In this document: positions 33,893-42,651 of the stretch, piece after piece
How positions within the stretch are numbered: position 1 is the first letter of the stretch
Layout: every line of letters begins with the position of its first letter
Source of the DNA: Murinocardiopsis flavida
GTDB taxonomy: Bacteria > Actinomycetota > Actinomycetes > Streptosporangiales > Streptosporangiaceae
Direction of reading: 5' to 3'
DNA: 64,000 nucleotides
Assembly: GCF_003014485.1 (NCBI RefSeq)
Contig: NZ_PYGA01000008.1
Coordinates: 124,001-188,000 of the forward strand
Translations under genes and position numbers: made by a program
Notes under the pieces: model-generated
Told to the model about the DNA's origin: nothing
Database searches by the model: none
The model's input: the letters and a program-made list of their open reading frames with translations, nothing else

Positions 33893-35554
33893 TCAGACCC
33901 CCATGGTCTTCCTGGGATACACGTTCTCGGGGTCGGTGGCGATGTTCACCAGGTACGGCACCCCGGAGTCGAACGCGCGGCGCAGCGCCGGGCCGATCTC
34001 CTCGGGGCGGGTGACCAGCTCCCCGCCGCCGCCCAGCGACCGCACCACCTCGTCGTAGCGGGTCTGTGGGGTTAGTTCGGTGATGACGTCGTAGCCGTAG
34101 AGCATCTGCATCGGGGCCTTCTCCAGCCCCCAGATCCCGTTGTTGCCGCACACCATGACCACCGGCAGCTTGTGCCGGACGAGGGTGTCGACGTCCATGA
34201 GCGAGAACCCGGCCGCGCCGTCGCCGAGCAGGGTGACCACCTGCGACGACGGGCGGGCGAGCCGGGCCGCGATGGAGTAGCCCATGCCCGTGCCGAGGCA
34301 GCCGAACGGGCCGGGGTCGAGCCAGTTGCCGGGGCGCGCGGGCTCGATGTACTTGCCCGCGTACGACACGAAGTCGCCGCCGTCGCCGATGACCACGGCG
34401 TCGTCGTCGAGGACCCGGTTCAGCTCCCCGTAGATGCGCGCGGGGTGGATCGGGTCGGCGTCGCTGGCGAGCGCGTCGGCGTCGGCGGCGATCGCCGCGG
34501 CGGCGGCTTCGGCGAGCGAGGCGCGCCACCGCTCGACCGACGCCGCGGGCTTGGCCGCGTCGCCGAGCGCGCGCAGGATCGCGGCCAGGTCGCCCGATGC
34601 GGCGCCCGCCAGGGTGAGGTGGCCGGCGAGCTGGTCGGGGGAGTCGGCGATGTGGACGGTCTTGGCGAGCGGGGCGCCGTCGCGGCCGCCGAACAGGCCG
34701 TGCCCCAGCCGGAAGTCCAGCGGGGTGCCCACCACGACGACCAGGTCGGCCCCTCCGAACGCGGCCCCCCGCGCCCGGGTGGCGAGCAGCGGGTGCCCGG
34801 CGGGCAGCACGCCGCGGCCCTGCCCGTTGGTGATGACGGGGATGCCGAGTTCTTCGGCGACGGCGAGCGCGGTGTCCTCGGCGCCGTCGAGCCACACATC
34901 GGAGCCGTACACCAGGAGCGGGCGCTCGGCCTCGCCGATGAGCCGCGCGATGGCGGCGACGGCGCCGGGGTCGGGGGTGCGGTCGGGGGCCGGTGCGCTG
35001 CCGGGCAGGTCGGTGTCGGCCTGGTCGTAGATGTGGTCCATCGGCACGTCGAGGAACACCGGGCCCCGGTGAGCCCCGTTGGCGAGCGCGAACGCCTCGT
35101 CGGTCGCCCCGGCGATCGCCGCGGGGTCGTGGACGGTCCACGCCTTCTTGGTGACGGGGTCGAGCAGCGGGGGCTGGTCGAGCTCCTGGAGGAGGCCCTG
35201 GCCCCACCGGCTGTCGGGCGCCCTGCCGCCGAGGAGCACCATCGGGGAGCCGTTGAAGTGCGCCGTGGCGACCCCGCTGACGGCGTTGGTGACACCGGGG
35301 CCAGCGGTGACCGCCGCGAGGCCGGCGCGCCGGGTCAGCTTGCCGATGCCCTCGGCGCCGAAGACCGCGGTCTGCTCGTGCCGCACGTCGAGCAGCCGCA
35401 TGACGGGTTCGGGCCGCACCGCCGCGTCGTAGAGGGGGAACACGTGGCCCCCGCTGAGGGTGAACATGGTGTCGACCCCGTGGTGCCGGGCGACCGTCAC
35501 CGCATGGGTGCCGCCGTGGCCGGTGATCCGGCCGGAGAACGGGGGCGTGCTCAT
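33893..35554 (-). CDS. Thiamine-pyrophosphate enzyme, acetolactate-synthase-like
   Basis: 553 residues. Three TPP-enzyme domains are visible: the Pyr domain with the catalytic Glu60 in LDVRHEQTAVFGAEG, a central domain with GIPVITNGQGRGVLP and VVVGTPLDFRLG, and the PP domain with the GDG-N motif GDGAAGFSLMDVDTLVRHKL ending in NNGIW. This motif binds Mg and the TPP diphosphate. The sequence is close to proteins annotated as acetolactate synthase large-chain-like or 2-hydroxyacyl-CoA lyase. No small regulatory subunit gene is next to it, which argues against a biosynthetic AHAS. AAGGAG lies 12 bases before ATG 35554. Substrate uncertain. Confidence 0.85.
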   Translation of the reverse strand: MSTPPFSGRITGHGGTHAVTVARHHGVDTMFTLSGGHVFPLYDAAVRPEPVMRLLDVRHEQTAVFGAEGIGKLTRRAGLAAVTAGPGVTNAVSGVATAHFNGSPMVLLGGRAPDSRWGQGLLQELDQPPLLDPVTKKAWTVHDPAAIAGATDEAFALANGAHRGPVFLDVPMDHIYDQADTDLPGSAPAPDRTPDPGAVAAIARLIGEAERPLLVYGSDVWLDGAEDTALAVAEELGIPVITNGQGRGVLPAGHPLLATRARGAAFGGADLVVVVGTPLDFRLGHGLFGGRDGAPLAKTVHIADSPDQLAGHLTLAGAASGDLAAILRALGDAAKPAASVERWRASLAEAAAAAIAADADALASDADPIHPARIYGELNRVLDDDAVVIGDGGDFVSYAGKYIEPARPGNWLDPGPFGCLGTGMGYSIAARLARPSSQVVTLLGDGAAGFSLMDVDTLVRHKLPVVMVCGNNGIWGLEKAPMQMLYGYDVITELTPQTRYDEVVRSLGGGGELVTRPEEIGPALRRAFDSGVPYLVNIATDPENVYPRKTMGV

Positions 35555-35701
35555 GGCTGCGTCACACTCCTTGCGGCCCCGGAGGGCACGGGTGGGCCGG
35601 GGCGGGGCGGTGTCGCGCCCCTCGCGGTTGCTACCGCGCAACCTACCAGCCGGTAGCATGCCGCGAGTGGCGCGGGCCACACAACCTTGCCGGGCGCCGG
35701 A

Positions 35702-36442
35702 TCAGTCCATCGGCGGGCGCAGCCGCGTGACGAACTTGTACCGGTCGCCGCGGTACAGCGAACGCACCCATTCGACCGGGTGCCCCTCGCCGTCGAAGCT
35801 GTGCTGGCAGTGCAGGACCAGGGGCAGCCCGACGTCGACACCGAGCAGGCGCGCCTCGTTGGGGGTGGCGAGGACCGTCTCGATGGTGGCCTCGGCCTCG
35901 GCCAGCCGGACGTCGTAGGCGCTGGCGAGCGCCTCGTACAGGGAGGCGTAGCGGTCGAGCTGGCGGCGCAGCCCGGGGAAGCGGCGCGCGGCGAGGTGGG
36001 CGGTCTCGACCGCCATGGGCTCGCCGTTGGCGAGCCGCAGGCGCTCGATGCGCAGCACCCTGCCGCCGGAGCGGATGGCGAGCAGCTCGGCGAGGTCGTC
36101 GTCGGCGTTGATGTAGCTGACGTCGAGGATGCGGGTCGCCGGGTGCAGGCCGTGCGCCCGCATCTCCTGGGTGTAGCTGGTGAGCTGGAGGACCTGGGCG
36201 ACCTTGGGCTTGGCGACGAAGGTCCCCTTGCCCTGGATGCGCAGGAGCCGCCCCTCGACCACCATCTCGGTGAGCGCCTGGCGCACCGTGGTCCGCGAGG
36301 TCTGGAACTCGGCGGCGAGGGTGCGCTCAGGCGGCACCGGGTTGCCGGCCGGCATGGTCTCGATGAGCTCCAGCAGCTGCTTCTTCACTTGGTAGTACTT
36401 CGGAACCCGGGGACCGTCTTCGAGCGTCTGCTGACCCGTCAC
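35702..36442 (-). CDS. dasR: GntR/HutC family regulator, DasR-like
   Basis: 246 residues from GTG 36442, with GGAGG eight bases upstream. The winged helix is [19 protein letters not shown] followed by [20 protein letters not shown] and [18 protein letters not shown]. The UTRA effector domain runs from about 100 to 240 and ends [20 protein letters not shown]. From memory of the family, nearly the whole length follows Streptomyces DasR, the GlcNAc/chitin regulator whose DNA binding is released by glucosamine-6-phosphate. A dre-like palindrome at 36526 lies upstream and predicts autoregulation. The gene is divergent from a PdtaS-like kinase. Orthology is inferred from sequence without a tree. 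Confidence 0.88.
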   Translation of the reverse strand: MTGQQTLEDGPRVPKYYQVKKQLLELIETMPAGNPVPPERTLAAEFQTSRTTVRQALTEMVVEGRLLRIQGKGTFVAKPKVAQVLQLTSYTQEMRAHGLHPATRILDVSYINADDDLAELLAIRSGGRVLRIERLRLANGEPMAVETAHLAARRFPGLRRQLDRYASLYEALASAYDVRLAEAEATIETVLATPNEARLLGVDVGLPLVLHCQHSFDGEGHPVEWVRSLYRGDRYKFVTRLRPPMD

Positions 36443-36525
36443 GTAGGTTTCCTCCACCGCTTCCACCGGCACTGTGGCGCATCTTCGCAAGGGGCGGGTC
36501 CGGACGCGGTCGGCGCCGCAGACCG

Positions 36526-36541
36526 ACTGGTCTGGACCAAT
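36526..36541. promoter_or_regulatory. dre-like DasR operator
   Basis: ACTGGTCTGGACCAAT matches the DasR consensus ACTGGTCTAGACCAGT at 14 of 16 positions. It lies 84 bases before dasR and 49 bases before the divergent kinase start, so it could control both. Confidence 0.75.
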
Positions 36542-36589
36542 GGGCGAAGTGTCCTCATAGTATGCACGCAATCGTGGGATGATCTGTGA

Positions 36590-38137
36590 GTGCCTCACCT
36601 CAGCGACCTCATCCGCCGCTACACCGCGCTCAAGACGGCCGACCTCGAATGGCTGCACGCACTGGTGTCCGACTGGCAGCTGCTGGCCGACCTCTCGTTC
36701 GCGGACCTGGTGCTGTGGGTGCGGCTGCGCGACGACAGCGGATGGGTGGCGGTGTCGCAGATGCGCCCCACGACCGGCCCCACCGCCTTCCAGGACGATC
36801 TGGTCGAGACCTTCCTCAGCGACGGCATGGCCGGGATGCTGCGCCCCGGGGCGAGCACCCGGGCGCAGGCCGCGGCGAAACGCGCGCTCATCGACCGCGC
36901 CTGGACCGAGGGCCGCATCTGCCGCGAGGGCGACCCCGACTGGTCCGGCGGGGTGCCCGTGCGCGAGGAGACCGTCCCCGTGCGGCGCGACGGCCACCTC
37001 ATCGCCGTCATCCAGCGGAGCACCAACCTCAGCTCGGCGCGCACCCCCAGCCGGCTGGAACTGACCTACCTGCAAAGCGCGAGCGACCTCGCCCAGATGA
37101 TCGCCGAAGGCGACTTCCCGTTCAGCGACCAGGGGCCGCTCATGGTCCGCTCGCCGCGGGTGGGCGACGGCCTGCTGCGCCTGGACCAGGAGGGGCGCGT
37201 GGTCTACGCGAGCCCCAACGCGCTCTCGGCGTACCGCCGGCTGGGGCTCACCGCCGACCTGGTCGGCGGCTACCTGTCGCGCACGACCCTCGACCTGGCG
37301 AGCACCGCCGACGCGCGCGACGAGTCGCTGCCGTGGACGGCGGCCGGCCGGGTCCCGCAGGAGTCGGAGGTCGAGGCGCGCGGCTCGTCCATCCAGCTCC
37401 GCTCCATCCCGCTGGTCATCGGCGGCACCCGGATCGGGGCGCTGGTCATGGTGCGCGACGTCACCGAGCTGCGGCGACGCGAACGCGAGCTGATGACCAA
37501 GGACGCGACCATCCGCGAGATCCACCACCGGGTGAAGAACAACCTCCAGACCGTCGCCGCGCTGCTGCGGCTGCAAGGGCGCCGCATCCAGGTCCCCGAG
37601 GGGCGCGCGGCGCTGGACGAGGCGGAGCGCAGGGTGGGGTCCATCGCCATCGTGCACGAGATGCTGTCGCACACCCCCGACGAGATCGTGGACTTCGACG
37701 ACATCGCCGACAGGGTCATCGAAATGGCGGCGGAGGTCTCATCGACCAGCGACACCGTGGTCCCGCGCCGATGCGGGCACTTCGGCCTGCTGTCGGCGCT
37801 CACCGCAACGCCGCTGTCGATGGTCCTCACCGAACTGGTGCAGAACGCCATCGAGCACGGGCTGCGGCACGGCCCGGGGCACATCGAGGTGCGGGTCGTC
37901 CGCGAGGACGCCGGGCGCGACGAGCCCGACCGGGCGGGCCGGCTGCTCATCGAGGTCGCCGACGACGGCGGCGGGCTGCCCGACGACTTCGACATCGACA
38001 GCAACGACAGCCTCGGCCTACAGATCGTGCGCACGCTCATCGTCGGCGAACTGGGCGGCCACCTGGAGATCAAGCCGCAGGAGAGCGGCGGTACGAAGGT
38101 CGCGATCGACCTGCCGGTGGAACACCCCCAGCCGTAG
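36590..38137 (+). CDS. pdtaS: Sensor histidine kinase, PdtaS-like
   Basis: 515 residues from GTG 36590. No membrane segment is seen. An N-terminal GAF-like domain covers about 1-175, a PAS-like domain about 185-300, then the HisKA_2/HWE-type dimerisation helix [20 protein letters not shown] with the phospho-acceptor His in EIHHRVKNN and an ATPase domain with LVQNAIEHG (N box), DDGGGLP and LGLQIVRTL. It is closely similar in layout to PdtaS, a soluble kinase that phosphorylates the RNA-binding antiterminator PdtaR and responds to copper and nitric oxide in mycobacteria. No pdtaR is in the window. It is divergent from dasR. Confidence 0.9.
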   Translation: MPHLSDLIRRYTALKTADLEWLHALVSDWQLLADLSFADLVLWVRLRDDSGWVAVSQMRPTTGPTAFQDDLVETFLSDGMAGMLRPGASTRAQAAAKRALIDRAWTEGRICREGDPDWSGGVPVREETVPVRRDGHLIAVIQRSTNLSSARTPSRLELTYLQSASDLAQMIAEGDFPFSDQGPLMVRSPRVGDGLLRLDQEGRVVYASPNALSAYRRLGLTADLVGGYLSRTTLDLASTADARDESLPWTAAGRVPQESEVEARGSSIQLRSIPLVIGGTRIGALVMVRDVTELRRRERELMTKDATIREIHHRVKNNLQTVAALLRLQGRRIQVPEGRAALDEAERRVGSIAIVHEMLSHTPDEIVDFDDIADRVIEMAAEVSSTSDTVVPRRCGHFGLLSALTATPLSMVLTELVQNAIEHGLRHGPGHIEVRVVREDAGRDEPDRAGRLLIEVADDGGGLPDDFDIDSNDSLGLQIVRTLIVGELGGHLEIKPQESGGTKVAIDLPVEHPQP

Positions 38138-38195
38138 CGTCGTCGCGGGTGTCCGTGGGGCCGGTGCAGCGAATGGCCGGTGCGCGAAGGAGCGG

Positions 38196-38453
38196 TCAGA
38201 CCGTGGTGGCGCGGAGGTCGCGTACCGAACGGCGGCGCTTCAGCGCGCGGCGCTCGTCCTCGCTCATGCCGCCCCAGACCCCGCCGTCCTGACCGGATTC
38301 GAGCGCCCAGCGCAGGCAGGAGTCGACCACCGGACAGCTCCGGCAGACCTCTTTCGCCTCTTCGATCTGGACCAGTGCGGGCCCGGAATCGCCGATCGGG
38401 AAGAACAACTCAGGATCTTCGTCACGGCAGGCGGCGTGATGGCGCCAGTCCAT
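38196..38453 (-). CDS. whiB1: WhiB family iron-sulfur regulator, WhiB1-type
   Basis: 85 residues from ATG 38453, with GAGGAG nine bases upstream. The four cluster ligands are Cys9, Cys37, Cys40 and Cys46, at the positions found in WhiB1, and the G[VI]WGG turn is GVWGGMSEDERR. A basic tail (RRALKRRRSVRD) supplies DNA contacts. WhiB1 binds a [4Fe-4S] cluster that reacts with NO and pairs with the primary sigma factor. The gene is essential in mycobacteria. A consensus CRP site lies at 38499-38514 upstream. It converges with the kinase gene. Confidence 0.95.
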   Translation of the reverse strand: MDWRHHAACRDEDPELFFPIGDSGPALVQIEEAKEVCRSCPVVDSCLRWALESGQDGGVWGGMSEDERRALKRRRSVRDLRATTV

Positions 38454-38498
38454 GCGGCACAACTCCTCACAGTGAGGCGATCGGGGATAGCCGGGAAT

Positions 38499-38514
38499 TG
38501 TGAACACGTTCACA
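38499..38514 (-). promoter_or_regulatory. CRP/FNR-type operator upstream of whiB1
   Basis: TGTGAACACGTTCACA matches TGTGA-N6-TCACA perfectly and extends by three more paired bases on each side (38496-38517). It lies 46-61 bases before the whiB1 start. A TATCCC at 38484-38489 on the minus strand could be the -10, which would put the site over the -35 region. Confidence 0.82.
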
Positions 38515-38517
38515 ATT

Positions 38518-38901
38518 CGCGACGCCGTCAGGGGGCGACTCCATCGTCGGACCCCGATGCGCTTTCTGTGCCGACCCGGGCAAAGGTCCGCGCCGACCAG
38601 GGCGGCGAGCTGCACACCGCAGCCCCGCGACCTCGGCCGAACGTGTTTACCTGAGCGTAACGTCGGCGGTACTTTTGAGCCTCGCAGGCATCCCGCGCAC
38701 ACGCAAGGGGTGGGTGTGGTCTATCCTGTCGCCCGGTATGTCGTGTGCGTCACAGCCGAAAAGCGCCCGTTTGCCCTGATTGCGCCCTGGTCACGTTGTG
38801 TGGACCGGCGCGGGCCGGGGCCCATCGGGACGACATCCCCGCTGCGCGACCCTCGCGCGGCGGCGCGGCAGGGGCATCCCGAGGCGTCCGCGGAACACGC
38901 C
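38518..38901. other. Intergenic region between whiB1 and the lipid kinase
   Basis: About 380 bases. The promoter of whiB1 is at its left edge. I see no gene with convincing codon use on either strand and no strong hairpin after the lipid kinase stop. The long frames across it are antisense extensions. Confidence 0.5.
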
Positions 38902-39840
38902 CTAGCAGACCATCCGCAGGGCCTTCGGGACCGAGTGGAACACCACCCGCGTGCGCGGCCCCAGGTACTCGCCGTCGATCTGGAAGGCGCGCGGCCGCCG
39001 CGCGGTCACCTCGAAGCCCTCCTGGTCGTGCCAGCTCACATAGCCCCGCCCGGCCGGCCCCACACCCTGCTTCGACATCATCTGCCGCAGCAGCTCGGCC
39101 GTCCGCACGGTCGAGATGCGGGTCAGCGCGAACGCGTCCAGCCCCAGTTCGAACCGCGAGCGGGGGGTCGGCTGCACCGGCACGGCGCCCGCGTAGGTCC
39201 ACGGCGTGGTGTTGGTGACCACGACGAAGCTGAGGTCGTTCACCAGGCTGCCGCCCGCCGGCTCGACCCGCAGCGAGGTGTCGCGGATCCGGTTGCCCTC
39301 GAAGAACAGCTTCAGCGCGATGCCCATGTAGAGGGCCGGCGAGGCGCGGCGGCCCCGGCGGCGCTGGCGCTCGACCTCGTGGACGACGTCGGCGTCCCAC
39401 CCGAACCCGGCGCAGAACGTGAAGTAGCGGTCGTCCTTCTCGCTCTCGATCCGGCCGAGGCTCACGTGGCGCTGGTGGCCCGAGCGCAGCGCCTCCAGCA
39501 CCGCGCCGGTGGCCTCGACCGGGTCGGCGGGCAGCCCCAGGGCGCGGATGAACACATTGGCGCTGCCGCCGGGCAGCGCGGCGTAGGACGGCCTGGGCAG
39601 CTCGGCAGGGGCCGTGAGAAGGCCGTTGACGACCTCGTTGACCGTGCCGTCGCCGCCGAGGCTGACGACGAGTTCGTAGCCCTCCACGGCGGCGCGCCGG
39701 GCGAGCTCCTCGGCGTGTCCCGGGTACTCGGTCTGCGCGAGCTCCACCGGGATGTCGCTCGCGACGGCCCGGACGATGACGTCCCGCGCACGCGGGGTCG
39801 TGGTCGTGGCCTGCGGATTGGTGATGAACAGGGCGCGCAC
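38902..39840 (-). CDS. Diacylglycerol/lipid kinase family protein
   Basis: 312 residues from GTG 39840. The catalytic domain holds the DAGK motif SLGGDGTVNEVVNGLL (about 60-75), LPGGSANVFIRALGLP and GRIESEKDDRYFTFCAGFGWDADVV. The C-terminal domain carries FQIDGEYLG and VFHSVPKALRMVC. These are soluble lipid kinases (YegS/DgkB type) that phosphorylate diacylglycerol or related lipids at the membrane. An AGCCTA (TAGGCT on the minus strand, 39847-39852) lies six bases before the start, so the mRNA is probably leaderless. Substrate specificity is not clear from sequence. Confidence 0.88.
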   Translation of the reverse strand: MRALFITNPQATTTTPRARDVIVRAVASDIPVELAQTEYPGHAEELARRAAVEGYELVVSLGGDGTVNEVVNGLLTAPAELPRPSYAALPGGSANVFIRALGLPADPVEATGAVLEALRSGHQRHVSLGRIESEKDDRYFTFCAGFGWDADVVHEVERQRRRGRRASPALYMGIALKLFFEGNRIRDTSLRVEPAGGSLVNDLSFVVVTNTTPWTYAGAVPVQPTPRSRFELGLDAFALTRISTVRTAELLRQMMSKQGVGPAGRGYVSWHDQEGFEVTARRPRAFQIDGEYLGPRTRVVFHSVPKALRMVC

Positions 39841-39995
39841 ACCGACAGCCTATTGACTCAGGCGCCCATTCGGGCGGAAGGGGGCGCCGGCGGCGGCCCC
39901 CGCGCGGCCCCGGGGCGGCGCCGCCGCACGGGTGGCCCGGGTGCGGCCCGGGTGCGCCGCGCCCGGCCCGGACAGCCCTGCCGATACAGTGAAGT

Positions 39996-40394
39996 GTGCC
40001 CCGACGCCCCACCACCATCACCGCCGCTGCGGCACTTGAGGCCCTGGTCGGGCTCGTGCTCCTGGGCGAAGCCTGCTACATCCTGGTCAACACGGTCCTC
40101 GGCAGGGCGACGGACCTCACCTTCGCGATCCCGCTGATCGTGTTCGCGTTCGCCGGGGCAGGGGTCATCGGCTACGTCGCGTGGGGCCTGTACACCCTGC
40201 ACGACTGGGCGCGTACACCCGTGGTCCTGACCCAGATCTTCGCCCTGGTGATCGCCTATTACCTGCTGACCAGCGCGCAGTACGCGCTCAGCGCGGGGGT
40301 GGCGGTCGTCGCGGCCGCGGCGCTGGTCCTGGTGCTGCTGCCGCCGAGCACGGCGGCGCTGTACCCCGACGGGCCGGAGAACCGCCGCGGCTGA
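39996..40394 (+). CDS. Four-helix membrane protein
   Basis: 132 residues with four hydrophobic segments: about 8-32, 42-66, 74-92 and 98-118, and a short polar tail PDGPENRRG. No conserved motif is recognised. GTG 39996 starts six bases after a TACAGT -10 (39985-39990) and lacks a Shine-Dalgarno, so a leaderless message is likely. It is divergent from the lipid kinase, 155 bp apart. Similar small integral membrane proteins are common in actinobacteria and have no known role. Confidence 0.8.
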   Translation: MPRRPTTITAAAALEALVGLVLLGEACYILVNTVLGRATDLTFAIPLIVFAFAGAGVIGYVAWGLYTLHDWARTPVVLTQIFALVIAYYLLTSAQYALSAGVAVVAAAALVLVLLPPSTAALYPDGPENRRG

Positions 40395-40471
40395 CCCCGC
40401 GGCGGCCACAGCACGCAGCCCCGGCGGCGCGGCGCCCTGTTCCGGCCGGACCGCGGCCCGCAGGACACCGG

Positions 40472-40900
40472 CTAATACCCGTAGGACGACGCGCGGCGCT
40501 TCGGCCGCAGGAACAGGTACGCCGCCGCCGCGCCCGCGAGCCCGGTGACGAACTGGGCGATCATCGGCGCGACCGGGTCGCCGCCCGCCGCGCCGAGCAC
40601 GGCGCTCACGACCGCCATGCCCACGGGGAACGCCAGCACGACCGCCGCTCCGGCCGGCGCGGCGATGCGGGCGCGCCCGTAGATCAGGGTCGCGATCAGT
40701 ACCAGGACGAACGACGCGAAGAGCTGCGGCACCGCCGTCCAGAGCACCTGGCTGCCGGTCTCCTCCGCCTGGTCGACATCGGCGTAGCGGAGGTAGGCCA
40801 TGTACTGGCCCATGCTCCAGAGCATCCAGAACAGCACCGAAGCGACCACCGCGAGGACCGCGCGCCCCCACCGCACCCCGGTCTCGTCCGATCGCCGCAT
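40472..40900 (-). CDS. Hypothetical four-helix membrane protein, partner of the pilin-headed gene
   Basis: 142 residues from ATG 40900, which lies just one base after the stop of the upstream gene (TGACATG). GAAGGAAAGG lies upstream. Hydrophobic segments lie at about 12-32, 48-70, 80-103 and 108-130. The protein ends with RPKRRASSYGY, a basic tail. Expression must follow from the upstream gene at 40902-42452 that carries a pilin-like N-terminus. Their tight coupling suggests a joint function, for example insertion or assembly of that protein. That is inference, since no family is recognised. A start at 40960 is possible but overlaps the upstream gene. Confidence 0.75.
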   Translation of the reverse strand: MRRSDETGVRWGRAVLAVVASVLFWMLWSMGQYMAYLRYADVDQAEETGSQVLWTAVPQLFASFVLVLIATLIYGRARIAAPAGAAVVLAFPVGMAVVSAVLGAAGGDPVAPMIAQFVTGLAGAAAAYLFLRPKRRASSYGY

Positions 40901-40901
40901 G

Positions 40902-42452
40902 TCAGTTGCCCTTTCCTTCGTAGACGCACGGAGGGTAGTCGATGAAGTTGCGGTTGCCATCGGGGCCGGGGGGACCCAGGATCTGGGCCTTGCTGGTGTG
41001 GCGCCTGTCGATGCCCCAGCTGACGTCGGCGCCGACGGACAGCCCGAGCTTGGCCTTGGCGCCGAGCTCGGTCTCGTCCTTCTGGACGTCCGACTCGTAC
41101 TGCCAGGCGGTGCCCTTGTCGTACATGACCTGCTCCCACGGGGGAGCGTCGGGCCCCGGCTTCTTGTTGAGGGTGCCGCCCTCCTTGTCGTCCATCTCGG
41201 GGTTCGCCAAGGAGGTGAGGGCGTTGGTCGGGGGCAGCAGCCCGCGGTCGCGCAGCAGCGCCTCGCCGGCCTCCTGCTCCTCGGGGGTCTCGAAGTTGAG
41301 CTGGATCGACTGGGTGGTCGCGGTCTCGTCGACGTCCTTGTTCATGCCCCCGCCGCTGTTGTCGCCCCGGCGGCCCTCGCCGCCCGTGCCGTCGGTGGAG
41401 GACTTGCCCATGACGGTGGTGTAGCGGATGTTCTTCAGCGAACCGTCCTGGTTGCGCATGATGCGGGTGCCGCCCTTCCAGCGCAGGGCCTCTTCGTAGC
41501 GCTTGGGGCCGACGTTGGCGCCGAGTGAGCCCTCACCGCTCCACTCGTAGGTCGTGGCGGTCTTGGTGTTGCCGGGTTCGTTGCGCCAGAACGCCAGCTC
41601 GGCGGATCCCTCGGTCTGCACGCTGCCGTCGACTCCGAGGTTGAGGTTCCACTTGGGCTGCGCCTCCTTGTTCTCGGGCTTGGCGTGCCTGCCCTTGGAG
41701 GCCGGCTCGCCGAGGTTGGCGCCGAGCCCGGCATCGAGGTTGGCGCTCAAGGCGACCTGGTGCGACTCGATCTCCGGCTTGCGGGGATCGGGGTCGTCGA
41801 CGACCCCGGTCTTGTCGAGTGCCCACCGGCCGAAGCGGTAGCCGGGGGAGAGGTCCTTGGCGATCTCGTCCTTGTAGTCGCCCTTGAGCTGGTCCTCGAA
41901 GTCCTTGTACTCCTTCTCGTTCTTGAAGATGTGGGTCTCGCCGGGGGTGTAGCTGCCGGAGGCCCTGCCTTCGACGGCGGCCTCGATGCCGGCCGCGCTC
42001 TTCTTGCCGATCTGCACGCCGGCGCCCCCGACCGCGCCGAGGATGGTCTTCGGCTCGAAGGTGACGATCACCGAGCCGTCCGAGAGGGTCTCCTTGGCGT
42101 ACCTGTAGTCCTTGCCGATGGTGACGAAGCCGATGTCCACGGAGAAGCCGCCGTGCTGGCTCTCGGCGTTGCGCACGCAGTAGTCGGGCGCGTAGTCGCG
42201 CTCCTCCTTCTTGGCGCATTCGGCATCGCCGAAGATCGAGAGGAGCCGGCAGAGGGCGTCGTCGACCGGGTTGCTGATGCCGGGCGGGATCACCACGACG
42301 ATGCCGGCGAAGATCGCGGCGACCAGAATGATGATCGAGCTGTACTCGACCGCCCCCGCGCCGCGGTCGGCGCGGCGCGTCCCCCGGTCCGTGGCCGTGC
42401 CACCTGGGGAGTGCTGTAATCGGGCGGAACCTGGTCGGCGAGGGGACAGCAT
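40902..42452 (-). CDS. Large secreted protein with Flp-pilin-like N-terminus
   Basis: 516 residues. A basic leader of about 34 residues is followed by GAGAVEYSSIIILVAAIFAG, a type IVb pilin-like (class III) signal with the Glu at +5 and a hydrophobic helix. The rest is polar, with two early Cys pairs and beta-rich segments such as LNLGVDGSVQTEGSAELAFW. There are repeated Gly/Asn/Ser-rich turns. Its length is far above Flp pilins (50-80 residues) and it has no recognised domain. ATG 42452 follows a TATGGT -10 (minus 42459-42464) by six bases, so it is probably leaderless. The co-transcribed four-helix protein follows. Prepilin peptidase cleavage is predicted. Confidence 0.8.
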   Translation of the reverse strand: MLSPRRPGSARLQHSPGGTATDRGTRRADRGAGAVEYSSIIILVAAIFAGIVVVIPPGISNPVDDALCRLLSIFGDAECAKKEERDYAPDYCVRNAESQHGGFSVDIGFVTIGKDYRYAKETLSDGSVIVTFEPKTILGAVGGAGVQIGKKSAAGIEAAVEGRASGSYTPGETHIFKNEKEYKDFEDQLKGDYKDEIAKDLSPGYRFGRWALDKTGVVDDPDPRKPEIESHQVALSANLDAGLGANLGEPASKGRHAKPENKEAQPKWNLNLGVDGSVQTEGSAELAFWRNEPGNTKTATTYEWSGEGSLGANVGPKRYEEALRWKGGTRIMRNQDGSLKNIRYTTVMGKSSTDGTGGEGRRGDNSGGGMNKDVDETATTQSIQLNFETPEEQEAGEALLRDRGLLPPTNALTSLANPEMDDKEGGTLNKKPGPDAPPWEQVMYDKGTAWQYESDVQKDETELGAKAKLGLSVGADVSWGIDRRHTSKAQILGPPGPDGNRNFIDYPPCVYEGKGN

Positions 42453-42603
42453 GAAGTGACCATAAAGTGCACACCGCGTGAAGGGTAAGAGTCCCAGAGC
42501 CCAAATGGGGTCCCATTCTGCCGGTGTGAGGCTATGACCTGGGGGTGCGCGGGTGCGAGGCCGGATCCCCGCCGTGCGGCGGGCGGCGGGCGGTGTGCTG
42601 AAA

Positions 42604-42649
42604 CGCCCGGAGGGGCCCGGGACACGGGTGTCCCGGGCCCCTCCGGGCG
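42604..42649 (-). terminator. Terminator after sigF-like operon
   Basis: A perfect 21-base stem (42604-42624 with 42629-42649) with a four-base loop lies two bases after the sigma factor stop. On the minus strand it is followed by TTTCAG. Confidence 0.88.
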
Positions 42650-42651
42650 AC

